DNA of 64,000 bases, from the NCBI RefSeq assembly GCF_030272615.1, contig NC_081407.1, forward strand, positions 318,400,456-318,464,455. Reading direction: 5' to 3'. This DNA comes from Cryptomeria japonica (taxonomy: Eukaryota > Streptophyta > Pinopsida > Cupressales > Cupressaceae). The translations under genes were made by a program, and so were the position numbers. The notes beneath the pieces were generated by a model that had not been told where the DNA came from, made no database searches, and saw only the letters and a list, made by a program, of their open reading frames with translations. Below, piece after piece: positions 11,539 through 21,556 of this stretch. The number at the start of each line of letters is the position of its first letter. The stretch's first letter is position 1.

Positions 11539-12402
11539 GTTAAAACCAGAAAAACAGGGAGCAAAACAGTGAGAAATTTTGAAATTTTCGAAGACATTTT
11601 TGGCAACCTCCTTTCATCACCTCCATTTTTCGTCAAAACACAGTATCAAAACAGAGTGTTAAAAACTATTTCCAGAGCAAATTTCTAGTCAAACAAAAGT
11701 TGTCTAGAATCCAAAACTGGTCGCATGATAACATATCTATCCTATCAAAATCAGGAGACATCATCACAAGTGATAAATAGGTCCTTTTTATCATACGGAT
11801 TTTATCCCACACACACTTGTTTAAAAAAAAGTTAAAAAAACTTCAAGTTGTCAAATCAAGTTTCCATATCAGGAGACTTTTTCCATATCATTTGACGCAC
11901 TCTGTCGTGAGGGGGCATCTAAACCTTCACTTGGATAAAGTAAAACTTAAGTTTCCAAAACAAGATAAAACTGAATCCAAATCAACTCAAAAGGAACTAT
12001 TGATCACTTATGCATGACTAACCCTCATATTTTGAGACGAAATAATATTTATCGTAACACCACATTGAAGAAACAACAACCAAGTTTTCCCAAATTTGTC
12101 AAAAGAAATAAATTTTTATACATCAATCGTTAACTCTTCAAATCTCATCGAACATTTCTTCATCACATCAAACTTTATATCCAGAACAAATCCAACGAAT
12201 TTGACAAAGAACCCTTGAAAACTAGAGCATTCTGTCAAAAATCCACATTCAGTCAAATCATAAACCGTGGAGGAAAGATCAATCCGACATTCTTTCTCGA
12301 TGAGTGCATCAATTACAACACACCCTGATTTGAACCACCAACCCCCGAGCAACATATCGAAGAGGATTTTGTCCCCTTTGTCACATAAAGCTTCTACTAA
12401 AA
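11539..12402 (+). other. Element 1 leader between word array B and gag
   Basis: Non-coding as far as I can see. The stretch is pyrimidine- and A-rich and shows no strong ORF that joins gag. No splice sites can be assigned with confidence. Confidence 0.45.
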
Positions 12403-12782
12403 ATGCCCGTTACTCGCTCTCAACGAAACAAACAAAGCACAACAACACTAGAATCAAGCATGACTCGAAGGTTATCTAATCCATTTGAAGGTCCGCATCT
12501 AGAGGAGCCTGAAATCACAGAAGAACTCCTTTGAGAATGTCAGGAAAGCACTTCTTTTCAAAAACTTGTGGAAAGACTCATGGAAAATGACAAAGAAAAA
12601 TATCTACTCATGCTAACAAGTAAAGGCGTTAAACTTCCAGAAGATTTAGACGCAAACATTTTTAGAACTGGATCTCGACATTATGCATATCAAGAACAAC
12701 AAAGAGAAGAGGAAACTCGTGATCCTGAACAAAACATACCTGAGCAAAACATACCAGAACAACATATACCAGAAATGCATAT
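12403..12782 (+). pseudogene. gag: Element 1 gag, N-terminal part, cut by element 2
   Basis: The ATG at 12403 opens the frame used by the rest of this part of gag and gives MPVTRSQRNK, matching in style the starts in element 2 (MVETRLQKSR) and element 4 (MAQTRSRTRQ). A TGA at 12532 interrupts it, consistent with CGA to TGA. The end, 12733-12782, is a 15-bp degenerate tandem repeat encoding NIPEQ-like units. Element 2 entered at CATAT inside the last unit, and the frame resumes in phase at 27151. Gag forms the particle that packages element RNA in the cytoplasm. The copy is broken by a stop, an insertion and a later frameshift. Confidence 0.85.
12778..12782. other. Target-site duplication of element 2, left copy
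   Basis: CATAT directly precedes the LTR and is repeated at 27146-27150. Confidence 0.93.
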
Positions 12783-13563
12783 TGTATATGGGGAAAATGG
12801 ATAACAATAATAACAATATTGAAAGGCTAAATGAATTCAACCACAAAACCCTAGCCTAACAACAACAAAGATCCACCATAACATATGAAGATTACCTAAG
12901 ACAATGCAAATCAAATGAAATCACAAAGATTATACCATCACATGTCCAATAGGGTTTTGATCTCCATTCTTCCTATCTCCATTGATCTTGCTTGATATAT
13001 TTGCTCTTAGATTTTATGTGCACAAGAGCTCAACAAAGAACGGAATGTGGTTGCAAGTAGGATTGTAGTGTAGTCAATTGTGTAAGAGATGATTAGAATG
13101 CATAGAATGATTAGGGTTTGATAATGAAGGAAGCATCTCCTTATATAGAAGACACAATAAGAAATGGAGGAATAAGATTGAGAGGTGTAAAAGGAGGTCG
13201 GCTATGATTAGAGGGTAGGTAGAAGAAATAATAAAATAATGAAAGGGGTAGGTAGTGTATGAATTAAGAGATGAATGACATGTGTCATAGGTAGAAAAGG
13301 TTAATGAATTAATTAATTAAATAAAGATTTATTTAATTAACAGAAGAAGTGGGATAATTAAATAAATAAAATATTTATTTAATTTAGGAAAAGGATAATT
13401 TAAATAAATAAATGTATTTATTTAAATAAGAAATAAGGCTAGAAGAGGATAAATTAATTAATCAAATAAATAAAGATTTATTAATTAATAGAAGAATTAA
13501 GCTTAGATAATTAAATAAATAAAATATTTATTTAATTAAATTGGACAATTTTAAGTGTCTACA
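12783..13563 (-). repeat. Element 2 3' LTR
   Basis: On the minus strand it begins TGTAGACACTT at 13563 and ends in CATATACA-type sequence at 12783. It is nearly identical to 26368-27145, with a GAA insertion just before the TATA box region as its main length difference. The polypurine tract abuts it. Confidence 0.96.
13141..13147 (-). promoter_or_regulatory. LTR TATA box (element 2, 3' LTR)
   Basis: Minus-strand CTATATAAGGAG. The same motif is at 26726-26732 in the 5' LTR, where it would drive the genomic RNA. Confidence 0.65.
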
Positions 13564-13577
13564 TTTTGCCCCTCTTT
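13564..13577 (-). other. Element 2 polypurine tract
   Basis: Minus-strand AAAGAGGGGCAAAA directly abuts the 3' LTR. The identical 14-mer abuts the 3' LTR of element 1 (38960-38973). It primes plus-strand DNA synthesis in this class of element. Confidence 0.85.
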
Positions 13578-13789
13578 GAGACAATGCGGCTTGTCGCATT
13601 GTTTCAAATAAGATAATATGAACTGATACAAAGTTGCCCCAGGATGGGAATAATATGCCCCCTCGAGAGATTGGAAGAAAATGTCTGAAAAGATTGCAGA
13701 CAATCTCTCGATAAGAAAGAGAGGCTAGAATGGACTGACCAGATAAAGTGACAGAGTCATAGGATAATGAAGACTGACTCGGGAAACGA
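13578..13789. other. Short spacer between polypurine tract and antisense gene of element 2
   Basis: Only about 210 bp, against roughly 1.5 kb in element 1 at the same place. The antisense promoter, leader and N-terminal third of the PMD-like gene seen in element 1 are missing, so a deletion is likely here. Confidence 0.5.
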
Positions 13790-14841
13790 AGGCGAGGGCT
13801 AGGGAGGAGCACTGGAGACATTGGTGACGCAGCACACCAGATATGCCTGGGGACCATGCGTGCTGGCACACTTGTATTATGAGCTTCACCAATTTGTTTA
13901 TCATGGATCAGTAGGATTGGGCTGTGGAGTGACACTACTGCAGGTATGGGCCTACAAGTATCTGTCGGTTACCCGATCGATACACTTTAGGGGCAGAGGT
14001 CATGGACGCAGCTTTGTACATTTGTATGATATGATCACATCACAGCCACGGATTGGCAGGCTAGAGTTCTGGTGGCGAGTGCTAGACGACATTGATGAGG
14101 TCATATGGCGACCATATCTGGGCTGCGAGTAGTGGGAGGATGACGCAGTTGAGTTGCCGTACACCTTCCAGAGCAGGTACCTGATTGGGCGGACGCCCTA
14201 TGTACTAGAGAGACAACTTGTAGATAGGATTGGCCGACAGTTTGGCCGGATTTAGAGGATGCCCCGAGGCTCAGGCTGGTATGCACACACAGTTAGGGAT
14301 CAGGCACAGTTTGGGCCCTTGCTGTCATATGATCAGGCAGTGACTCAGCTAGTGGAGATGATACCCCTACCCTGGGACATGTGGCCAGAGATCGAGGACG
14401 CCAGCATGGATGCCGAGTATACAGCTTATTGGGCAGAGCATCCATTCCCATGGTTGACAGATCCAGGAGAGGCATTGGAGGGAGATGGGGGGGAGAGGAT
14501 GATGAGGGTGGAGGTGATGGGGGCAGAGGCCGACGGAGGAGGAGGGGAGTAGTTGGAGAGATACGTTTATGTCCTGCAGGCAGGAGAGGAGATAGCCTAC
14601 TGGAGGGACCTCTACTATGGTGCAGTGCCAGTAGATCAGCGGGTGAGGAGCTTCCATAGACCGTCGCGTACAGCGACAGCTACGGGAGGGAGCTGGAGGA
14701 GACAGGCATCGAGTGGTGGGGTTATGGGTCCTCCACCACCACCAGATAGAGGGGACAGGTAGGATGATCCTGGGGTGGGTCCTTCAGGGGCTCAGATTCC
14801 ATCGAGGTTAGGCGGCTCCGAGGGAGGGAGTTCATCATAGC
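13790..14841 (+). pseudogene. Antisense PMD-like gene of element 2, N-terminally truncated
   Basis: The plus strand is antisense to element 2. One frame runs from about 13790 to 14841 with TAG stops near 14130, 14253, 14550 and 14760. It aligns in order with the antisense gene of element 1: VLAHLYYELHQFVY with MLAHLYRDLHEVVY, WWRVLDDIDEVIWRPYLGCE with WRRVLANINTVIWQPYTGCE, LIGRTPYVLERQLV with LIGRTPFVIERLLV, and the C-terminal YWRDLYYGAVP with a YWRHYEDTVP block. This is the plant mobile domain (PMD) type fold, known in MAIN/MAIL1 proteins and some transposons. The first third present in element 1 is absent. After the domain come an acidic/Gly-rich stretch and a Pro-rich end. Function in the element is unknown. 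Confidence 0.8.
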
Positions 14842-15250
14842 CTTAGAGGGCTCCCTTTGTATCAGTTTTGTACCATTTTCGTATTGTAGACACCTGCGGG
14901 TGCTTTTTGTAGCCATATGATTTTGACATCATTGTATCATGACACTTTATTTTTATATATGAGATGATTCATCTTTGCGGTAGCTATATGCATGTGTCCC
15001 TATGTGATGAGATGTTCTTATGTGATGTTTGTTTATGAGATGGATGCAAATATGTATATGATGTAATGCAATATTTTTGTTCTTTTATGTTTTAAAATGT
15101 TATGCATGATGCAAATGTAAATGTATGTAATGTAAATGAATATGATAATGCAAATGATTATTATGCTAACAGGTGTTGTGTGTAGGATGTGATGCAGTTG
15201 TGATATATATATATGTATGTATGAAATACTTATATGTGGTAATGCAGGTG
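14842..15250 (+). repeat. ATG-rich tract after the antisense gene (element 2)
   Basis: A degenerate GATG/AATG/TATG-rich stretch follows the end of the antisense frame, with a TTTTTATATATGAGATGATTCATC segment near 14950. Similar tracts lie at the same place in element 3 (50260-51070) and element 1 (34990-35460, read on the minus strand). It may be the 3' untranslated region of the antisense transcript. Confidence 0.5.
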
Positions 15251-16312
15251 AAACTACATGAAATGCAAATGTTTTTGGTGTGTCATTATACTCAGTCATG
15301 TGATAGCAGGCTACACGGACTCGAGAAGGATGATGGAAGTCAATCAAGAAAGGGGGATGAAAGATAGAAGACGTGAAAGTGAAAGAGCTTCTTGTGTGTT
15401 ATCATCATTGAGCTTTATTATGGCAAGTAGGTTATGACAATCGAGGCATATGTTCGACCCAGAAAGTCATTGTACCTGTTTGCATGGAGACAAGACAGTC
15501 ACAAATAAGGAATGCCCCAGTTCACACTAGACTCACAGTGTCCTCATATCCTTGGACAAGTCATAGCATTACTAATAGACAATCCACAGACAACAAATAC
15601 AAATAGGTGATGATACCCCATCCTCACCTTTCTAGTCAAAGACATCCTGGAGATAGAATCTCTAGTCAGAGACATCCTGGAAAAGCTAAAAGACATGTCA
15701 CCAAAAGATGAAATCAAAAGAAAACCAAGACTCGACACCAACATCCACTGTAGTCCTCAAGTTTAGTGTCTCTTGTCACTTGTATAAGTCTTATTTGATT
15801 ATGGTCACAATGTTTACTTTCACAAAAATGATAGATAACACTGAACCATATATTGTTTGAGTCTGTTGAAAGATTTGATTTGTTGAAGCCCATTGTTGCT
15901 GCTGTGTCTCATCTGAAACTGACTGAATCCATGAAACTGATACTTTATTGCAGAGAAGATGAAACTTTATTGCGGATCTGTGATGCAAATGTTGCTTTAT
16001 TGCGGATTGTGCGCGGATAGACTGAAGGAAGCTGGAAGAAACTGTACTCCTCAAAACATGTGATGTTCTCAGATCCACACCCATCACTAGACGTAGGATT
16101 TGCCTTAGCCATGGATAGGATCTGATTTATTATGGATGGAAAGGGATGAAAATGGAGGTTTATTATGAATGGCTAACCAATCTTGGGTAGATCAATAACA
16201 AGCCATGATGGGAATGTGTAAGTTTATTATGAATGAATAGGTTGTGAGTGTGTGCAAAGTGAAAGGATGAAAGTGAATCCTGAAGGAGGGAGGAGCAATG
16301 TCTCTAAGCATG
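15251..16312. other. Element 2 region between antisense gene and post-pol block
   Basis: No coding domain recognised on either strand. The minus-strand ORFs at 15544-15744 and 15791-16087 have no family. The segment lies downstream of pol in the sense transcript. Confidence 0.5.
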
Positions 16313-16380
16313 ACGCTGGTGACCCAGTTTTCACCATGGTACTTGCCCAGGGTGCCACCGAAGTGGTTTTCACTGTTGGA
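16313..16380 (-). other. Second GTGAAAAC block with hairpin (element 2)
   Basis: The minus strand contains two GTGAAAAC motifs about 40 nt apart. One is followed by CCACTTCGGTGG, a 4-bp stem with a TTCG loop. Element 3 has the same arrangement at 51966-52032, with CCACGTCGTGG at the hairpin. Element 1 lacks it. It could be an RNA structure; its role is unknown. Confidence 0.55.
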
Positions 16381-16429
16381 CGAAATTATTTCTCTTTACT
16401 TTTTTCGATTTTTCAATATTTTTTGTGTC

Positions 16430-16462
16430 ACAAGGCGCCTGTTTGCCAGGTTTTCACCAAGT
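16430..16462 (-). other. Conserved post-pol block (element 2)
   Basis: The minus strand reads TTGGTGAAAACCTGG, then CAAACAGGCGCC, about 75 nt after the pol stop and after an A-rich tract. CCTG and CAGG can pair around a short loop. The same block follows pol in element 1 (34310-34345) and element 3 (52060-52095). Confidence 0.65.
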
Positions 16463-16536
16463 AATGATTTTTTGTTTTATAATTTTTCAATTTTTTTGAT
16501 TTTTTTGTATTTTTGAAATTAGGATATTCTGAAGAG

Positions 16537-17690
16537 CTATGTGTAGAACTGGCGAAGTTGCATGCTGTTGATAGGATCCTCCAAAGGTTCACCTTCTGTA
16601 GTTGAGAGCTGATATGCACCAGATCCATATGTTGCTGTAATAATGTAGGGACCAAGCCAGTTTGGTTCGAACTTGCCCTTCTTCTCTCTGTCTTGTTGAT
16701 TTTTAGGATTTTCTCTGAGAACTAAGTCACCTACCTCTAATGTGCAAGGCTTGACCTTGTGATTGTAGCTGCAACTCATTCGTTGTTGGAAAGCCTTGAG
16801 ATGATTGAAAGCAGTTTGTCTTCTTTCATCCAGTAGTTCCAGCTCTTGCAAGCAAGAGACCCTATAGTCTTCATCACTGATGGTGTTTTGTAAAGAAACC
16901 CGTAAAGAGGGTAGCTTGACCTCAATAGGCAAGATAGCTTCAGTGCCATAGACAAGTGAATAAGGTGTAGCTCCTGTAGGTGTGCGGACACTTGTGCGAT
17001 AGGCCCAAAGTGCAGGATTAAGTTGGATATGCCAATTACGACCAGCATCGTCGACTGTCTTCTTTAGGATTTTAAGGATTGTTTTGTTAGACGCCTCAGC
17101 TTGGCCATTACCTTGGGGGTAATATGGTGTGGAGAAACGATGAGAGATATGAAAGCGATCACAGAGTTCACGAACATCCTGATTTTTGAAGGGACGCTCG
17201 TTATCAGTGATAAGGGAAATAGGAATGCCGTATCGGCAAATGATATAGTTGAGGATGAATGTAGCAATCTGTTTTCCAGTAACTTGTGTGAGAGGCATGG
17301 CTTCAATCCATTTTGTAAAATACTTTGTGGCAGTGATAATGAATTTGTGACCATTGGAAGAAGGAGGGTGAATCTTGCCTATGAGATTGAGTCCCCATTG
17401 ACAAAAGGGCCAAGGAGACGCCAGTGGTTGAAGTTCTTGTGCTGGCGCATGTATGAGATCTCCATGAATTTGACATTGCTTGCATTTCTTGACAAACTGA
17501 TATGAGTCTTTCTCCATATTGGGCTAGTAATATCCAGTCCTGATGAGTTTCTTGGCCAATGTAGGACCATGAGCATGTGGACCACATATCCCTTCATGCA
17601 CTTCCTGTAACGCAATTTGAGCTTCGTCGCTTTCTAAACATCTAAGAAGAGTGCCATCTAGACCTCATCAGTATAGGATATCAGCTAAAA
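16537..17690 (-). pseudogene. pol: Element 2 integrase
   Basis: C-terminal domain of the polyprotein. The zinc-binding module (HEVHEGICGPHAHG, then CKQCQIHG) is followed by the catalytic core with DDE residues: LNLIGKIHP where Asp is usual in GLDLVGKIHP (this copy has Asn, so the first catalytic Asp is lost), TDNERPF, and QAEASNKT. It ends with the basic C-terminal region GKFEPNWLGPY. A TAG at about 17520 (TGG to TAG) separates the zinc module from the core, and two adjacent TGA codons lie near 17670. No chromodomain is seen. Integrase would insert the DNA copy, but this one is inactive. Confidence 0.88.
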
Positions 17691-20386
17691 TGACATATTG
17701 AGAGGATTGGCGAATGAAAGTGCGACGTTGGTTATTTGATAGATCAGGAGGTAAAGTATTGTCACGTAGGTATGTGAAAATGGAACCATATAACTAGGAT
17801 TCGGGACCGACAACACATATCGTTTCAGTAGGCATGATCTCATACGAAGGGACCAAGAGGTTATCCACCAAGAACTCATAGCGGGTCTCGTTTGGAGGTA
17901 AATCAATCAGTGAAGCAATTGTAGCCATGGCATCTGCGGCGCGATTCTGCTCTCTTGGTATCTGCTCAAAATCTATCTTTATGAAGTGTTGTTTCAGGTC
18001 ATCCACCATTTGTTTATAAGGCATTAAATTTTCATCTTTTGTTTGGTAATCATCAGTTGCTTGACGGATGACAAGTTGGGAATCCCCAAAAACACGATGT
18101 TCTTGAATCTTCCATTGAACTGCAATTCGTAATCCTGTTGTTAATGCCTCATACTCCGCTATATTGTTAGTGCAAGGAAATGATAAGCGGTATGATTTTG
18201 GTATAAAATCCCCTTGAGGAGTTATGAAGAGGATGCCAGCTCTTGCCCTATGCTATGTGTATGAGCCATCAAAGTATAGTTGCCATGGCTTCGCATGTGA
18301 CATTGTCAAAATGGATTCATCTGGAAATTCGGAACTTAGAGGAAAATCATCTATCATGGGAGCATCTACTAATTGATCTGCGATGGCTTGTCCTTTTATT
18401 GCTTTTCTGTCCACATACTCAATGTCGAATTCACTCAGTATCATTACCCATTTGGCTAGTCGCCCAGTAAGTGTCGCTTTGTTAAGAAGGTATTTCAATG
18501 GGTCTATCCTTGCAACTAACTTAGCCTTATGAGTGAGCATGTAATGTCGTAATTTCTGCGAAGCAAAGACCACGGCGAGACATGCACGCTCAATTGGTGT
18601 GTAATTTAGCTCGTATCCCACCAATGTGCGACTGATATAGTATACTGCTTTTTCCTTGCCTTCAACACTTTGTTGTGCTAAGAGTGCCCCCAGTGCGGTT
18701 GGAGTAGCTGATATGTATAGTAACAGAGGCTGATCTAGAACTGGTGGCATCAAAACTGGCAGATTTAGAAGATAATTTTTTGAGCATTTGGAAAGCCTGT
18801 TGACAGTTATCATCCCATTTGAATTTGATGTTTTTATGCAACAGGTGCTGAAAAGGATTACACTTATCTGCCAGTTGTACTATGAATCTTCGGATAGACT
18901 AGAGTCTGCCTTGTAAGGATCGAAGTTGACTGATATTTCTTGAAGGTTGCATTTCCAAGATGGCCTTGACTTTTGCTGGATCAACTTCAATTCCTCTTTT
19001 GGATACAATGAATCCTAGGAGCTTCCCGGAGGTTACTCCAAAGACACATTTCTTGGGGTTTAATATTACTTTGTATTTTTCCAACCGATCAAAGACAACT
19101 GAAAGTATGTCCAAATGTGTATTTCTATCTATTGATTTGCCCAAGAGGTCGTCAACATAATCTTCCATAGTTACATGCATGAGATCATGAAAGATAGTAG
19201 TCATGGCTCTTTGATATGTAGCACTTGCATTCTTTAGCCCGAAAGGCATGACATTCCAACAGAAAGTTCCCCACGGACAAGTAAATGCTATTTTATGTTG
19301 ATCCTCGAGTGCGATCCTTATTTGATTATAACTAGAGAATCCATCCATCAATGATAACATTTCATGACCTGCTGTGAGATCAACAATCAAGTCAATATTT
19401 GGTAATGGGAAGTCATCCTTTGGACAAGCTTTGTTGATGTCTCTGAAATCTGTGCAAATTTTGATGCTGCGATTTGGTTTACTAACAGGTACCAAGTTGG
19501 AGATCCATTCAGGATAATCAATTGGGTGTATGAATCCGACATCGAGTAATTTCTCAAGTTCCTCTTTGACTAGTAATGCCACTTGTGGATGCATTTTTCT
19601 TAATTTCTGTTTTACTGGTTTTGCCCCCGGTTTGACTGTCAAATGATGCATTACCAAATCCGGATCTAATCCAGGCATATCAGCGTATGACCAGGCGAAG
19701 TTGATTTGTCGTTCTTTGAAGAAACTTATGAATTTTGACCTTTCAGACTTTGTCAGTGATTGAGCTAGGAATATGTTGTGTGGAACCTCTTCTGTACCAA
19801 TGTTTGTTTTGATAGTCTCCTCTACCAACATGGATGACTTTTCCTCATATGATGCTGGGAGAATGTCGAGCCTTCCATCTTCGGGTGCCTCAGAGAGGTT
19901 TTCATCCTCAGATACGTTCTTTCTTTTTACTTTTTTGAGGTCAGACAACGCCATAGTGTGGTTTTCGCCGTAAGACCCTTGATTTGTTCTTATTTTCACA
20001 TTTTTGCGACTGGAAGGTCCGACACCCTCACCAAAATATGCCACACTATTGAGTTCTATAGTGTATCCCACTTTATGGTCTCCAGGGGGAAGATCATCTT
20101 GTATGCCCAGATAGTCAATAAAAGCTTCGTCGTTTTGGAATGTATCAAATTGTGCAGGCCCTTCATGATCCTTGTCAATGAGTTGGTGGTGGACAAGGGG
20201 AAGGCCGTTGATGTCTTTGAGGTTAGGGGAGCTAAGAGTGAAGATGTGGTTATATTCGGGTATGTCAAGGTAATTATCAAGGTCATCGATGGCACTCTCC
20301 TCATCAGTCTCGATCGCGAGTGAATCCAAATTATCATCACTAGTAGCGCACTCTGGGACAGGTGTTCTCATCCTATGTGATTTCAA
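17691..20386 (-). pseudogene. pol: Element 2 reverse transcriptase and two RNase H domains
   Basis: RT blocks are in order: GFIHPIDYPEWISNLVPV, CTDFRDINKACPKDDFPLP, FSSYNQIRIA, MPFGLKNASATYQRA and YVDDLLGKS (catalytic YVDD near 19146-19163). After a TAG at 18901 and a frameshift at about 18815-18890 comes a first RNase H (LLLYISATPTALGALLAQ to EFDIEY), then a second, archaeal-like RNase H (LYFDGSYT, AEYEAL, FGDSQLVI, AADAMATI). The second RNase H is the hallmark of the Tat lineage. Further TAG stops lie at 18255 and 17796. RT and RNase H copy the element RNA to DNA, but this copy cannot encode a complete enzyme. Confidence 0.9.
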
Positions 20387-21556
20387 CCTAGAACCTTGAG
20401 ACAGAGACTATGTAGACTCCTCATGGGTTGTTTCCTAACCAACTCTAAACTTGTTATAAAACTCCTCTTCTTCTGTGGGTTCATCTGGCTCTCTGAATGT
20501 CTCGGTGAGCTCGTAGGCACTAGAAGACTTGTCTGAACCCCATTCCCATTCATTGGAATCTGTGGAATAGCGATTCTCTTGTTGAATTTTGGCAGCTTTG
20601 ATTTGTAAGGCTTCTTCCGTCCTTTGGGTGTGGACCTTTAAGAAACCAAGTCCTTTCGAGCGTTCCTTTTTGAGGGTCAATTCAGGTTGTAAAGGTTCCA
20701 TGATGCCTTCCTTTTGTAACCCCAGAGGGTTTTTTCCATCATACCTGAGTTTTTGTAGAATTTTGAAGCCTTTGCCATATTTCTCACATGGTAGATTAAT
20801 GTGATCTTGTGTTTCCTCTTCATTATCTCTGAAAAGCATTTGGTATAAATCTTCCTCTTCTAGTTCACCCCATCTTTGAAAGGTAGTAGGATCCCATTTG
20901 GGCATCATAATGGCGATTTGCTTGTTAGGATGTGGTCTTCCATATTCTTTTGGGGAACTCATGACTTGTCGTAAGTACATGGTTTGATTGAAAGTATATT
21001 CCCCCATGCCTTTGTCCTGAAACTTGCCTTTAAGCTCACCTTGTTTTGAGGTCGAGGGTTTTAATGACTCAGGATCAATGTATGCCGACGAAGGAACAGC
21101 CTCCCGATTACTGGGAATGATGGTCTCAGTCTTTGATTTCAGGTTATTGCAGTATATGAATGGATTAGGATCACCGTTAACTGTTACTTCCACTCCATTA
21201 TGAGGAAACTTAATGCATTGGTGATATGTGGATGGGAATGCCCTCATTTCATGAATCCAAGGACGTCCTAGCAATATATTATAAGTGAGATTTAAATCCA
21301 GGACTTGACAGACCACATCCTTTGTAACTGGCCCAACTCTGAGAGGTAAGATGACTGTACCCTTGGATGAAAGCTCTTCATCATCATATGCTTTAATGGT
21401 GATCTTGTTTGTAGAATTCACAGCTTTATCAGAATATCCCAATTGTGTAATAGTGCTTAATGTGCAAATGTTTAGACTTGCTCCTCCATCTATCAGGACT
21501 CTTTTTATTCGATGTTTGTGTATGAAGGCTTCAATGTGTAATGGTGCATTATGTGG
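20387..21556 (-). pseudogene. pol: Element 2 protease and G-patch-like linker
   Basis: The protease starts with HRIKRVLIDGGASLNIC (active-site DGGA where DTGA or DSGA is common) and ends near LLGRPWIHEM. About 150 residues later, 20641-20772, lies a glycine-patch-like segment (GFKILQKLRYDGKNPLG, then KGLGF). Its place between protease and RT is shared with element 1. Two TAG stops near 20437 and 20413 close the segment. G-patch motifs usually bind RNA or helicases; a role here is inference. Confidence 0.8.
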
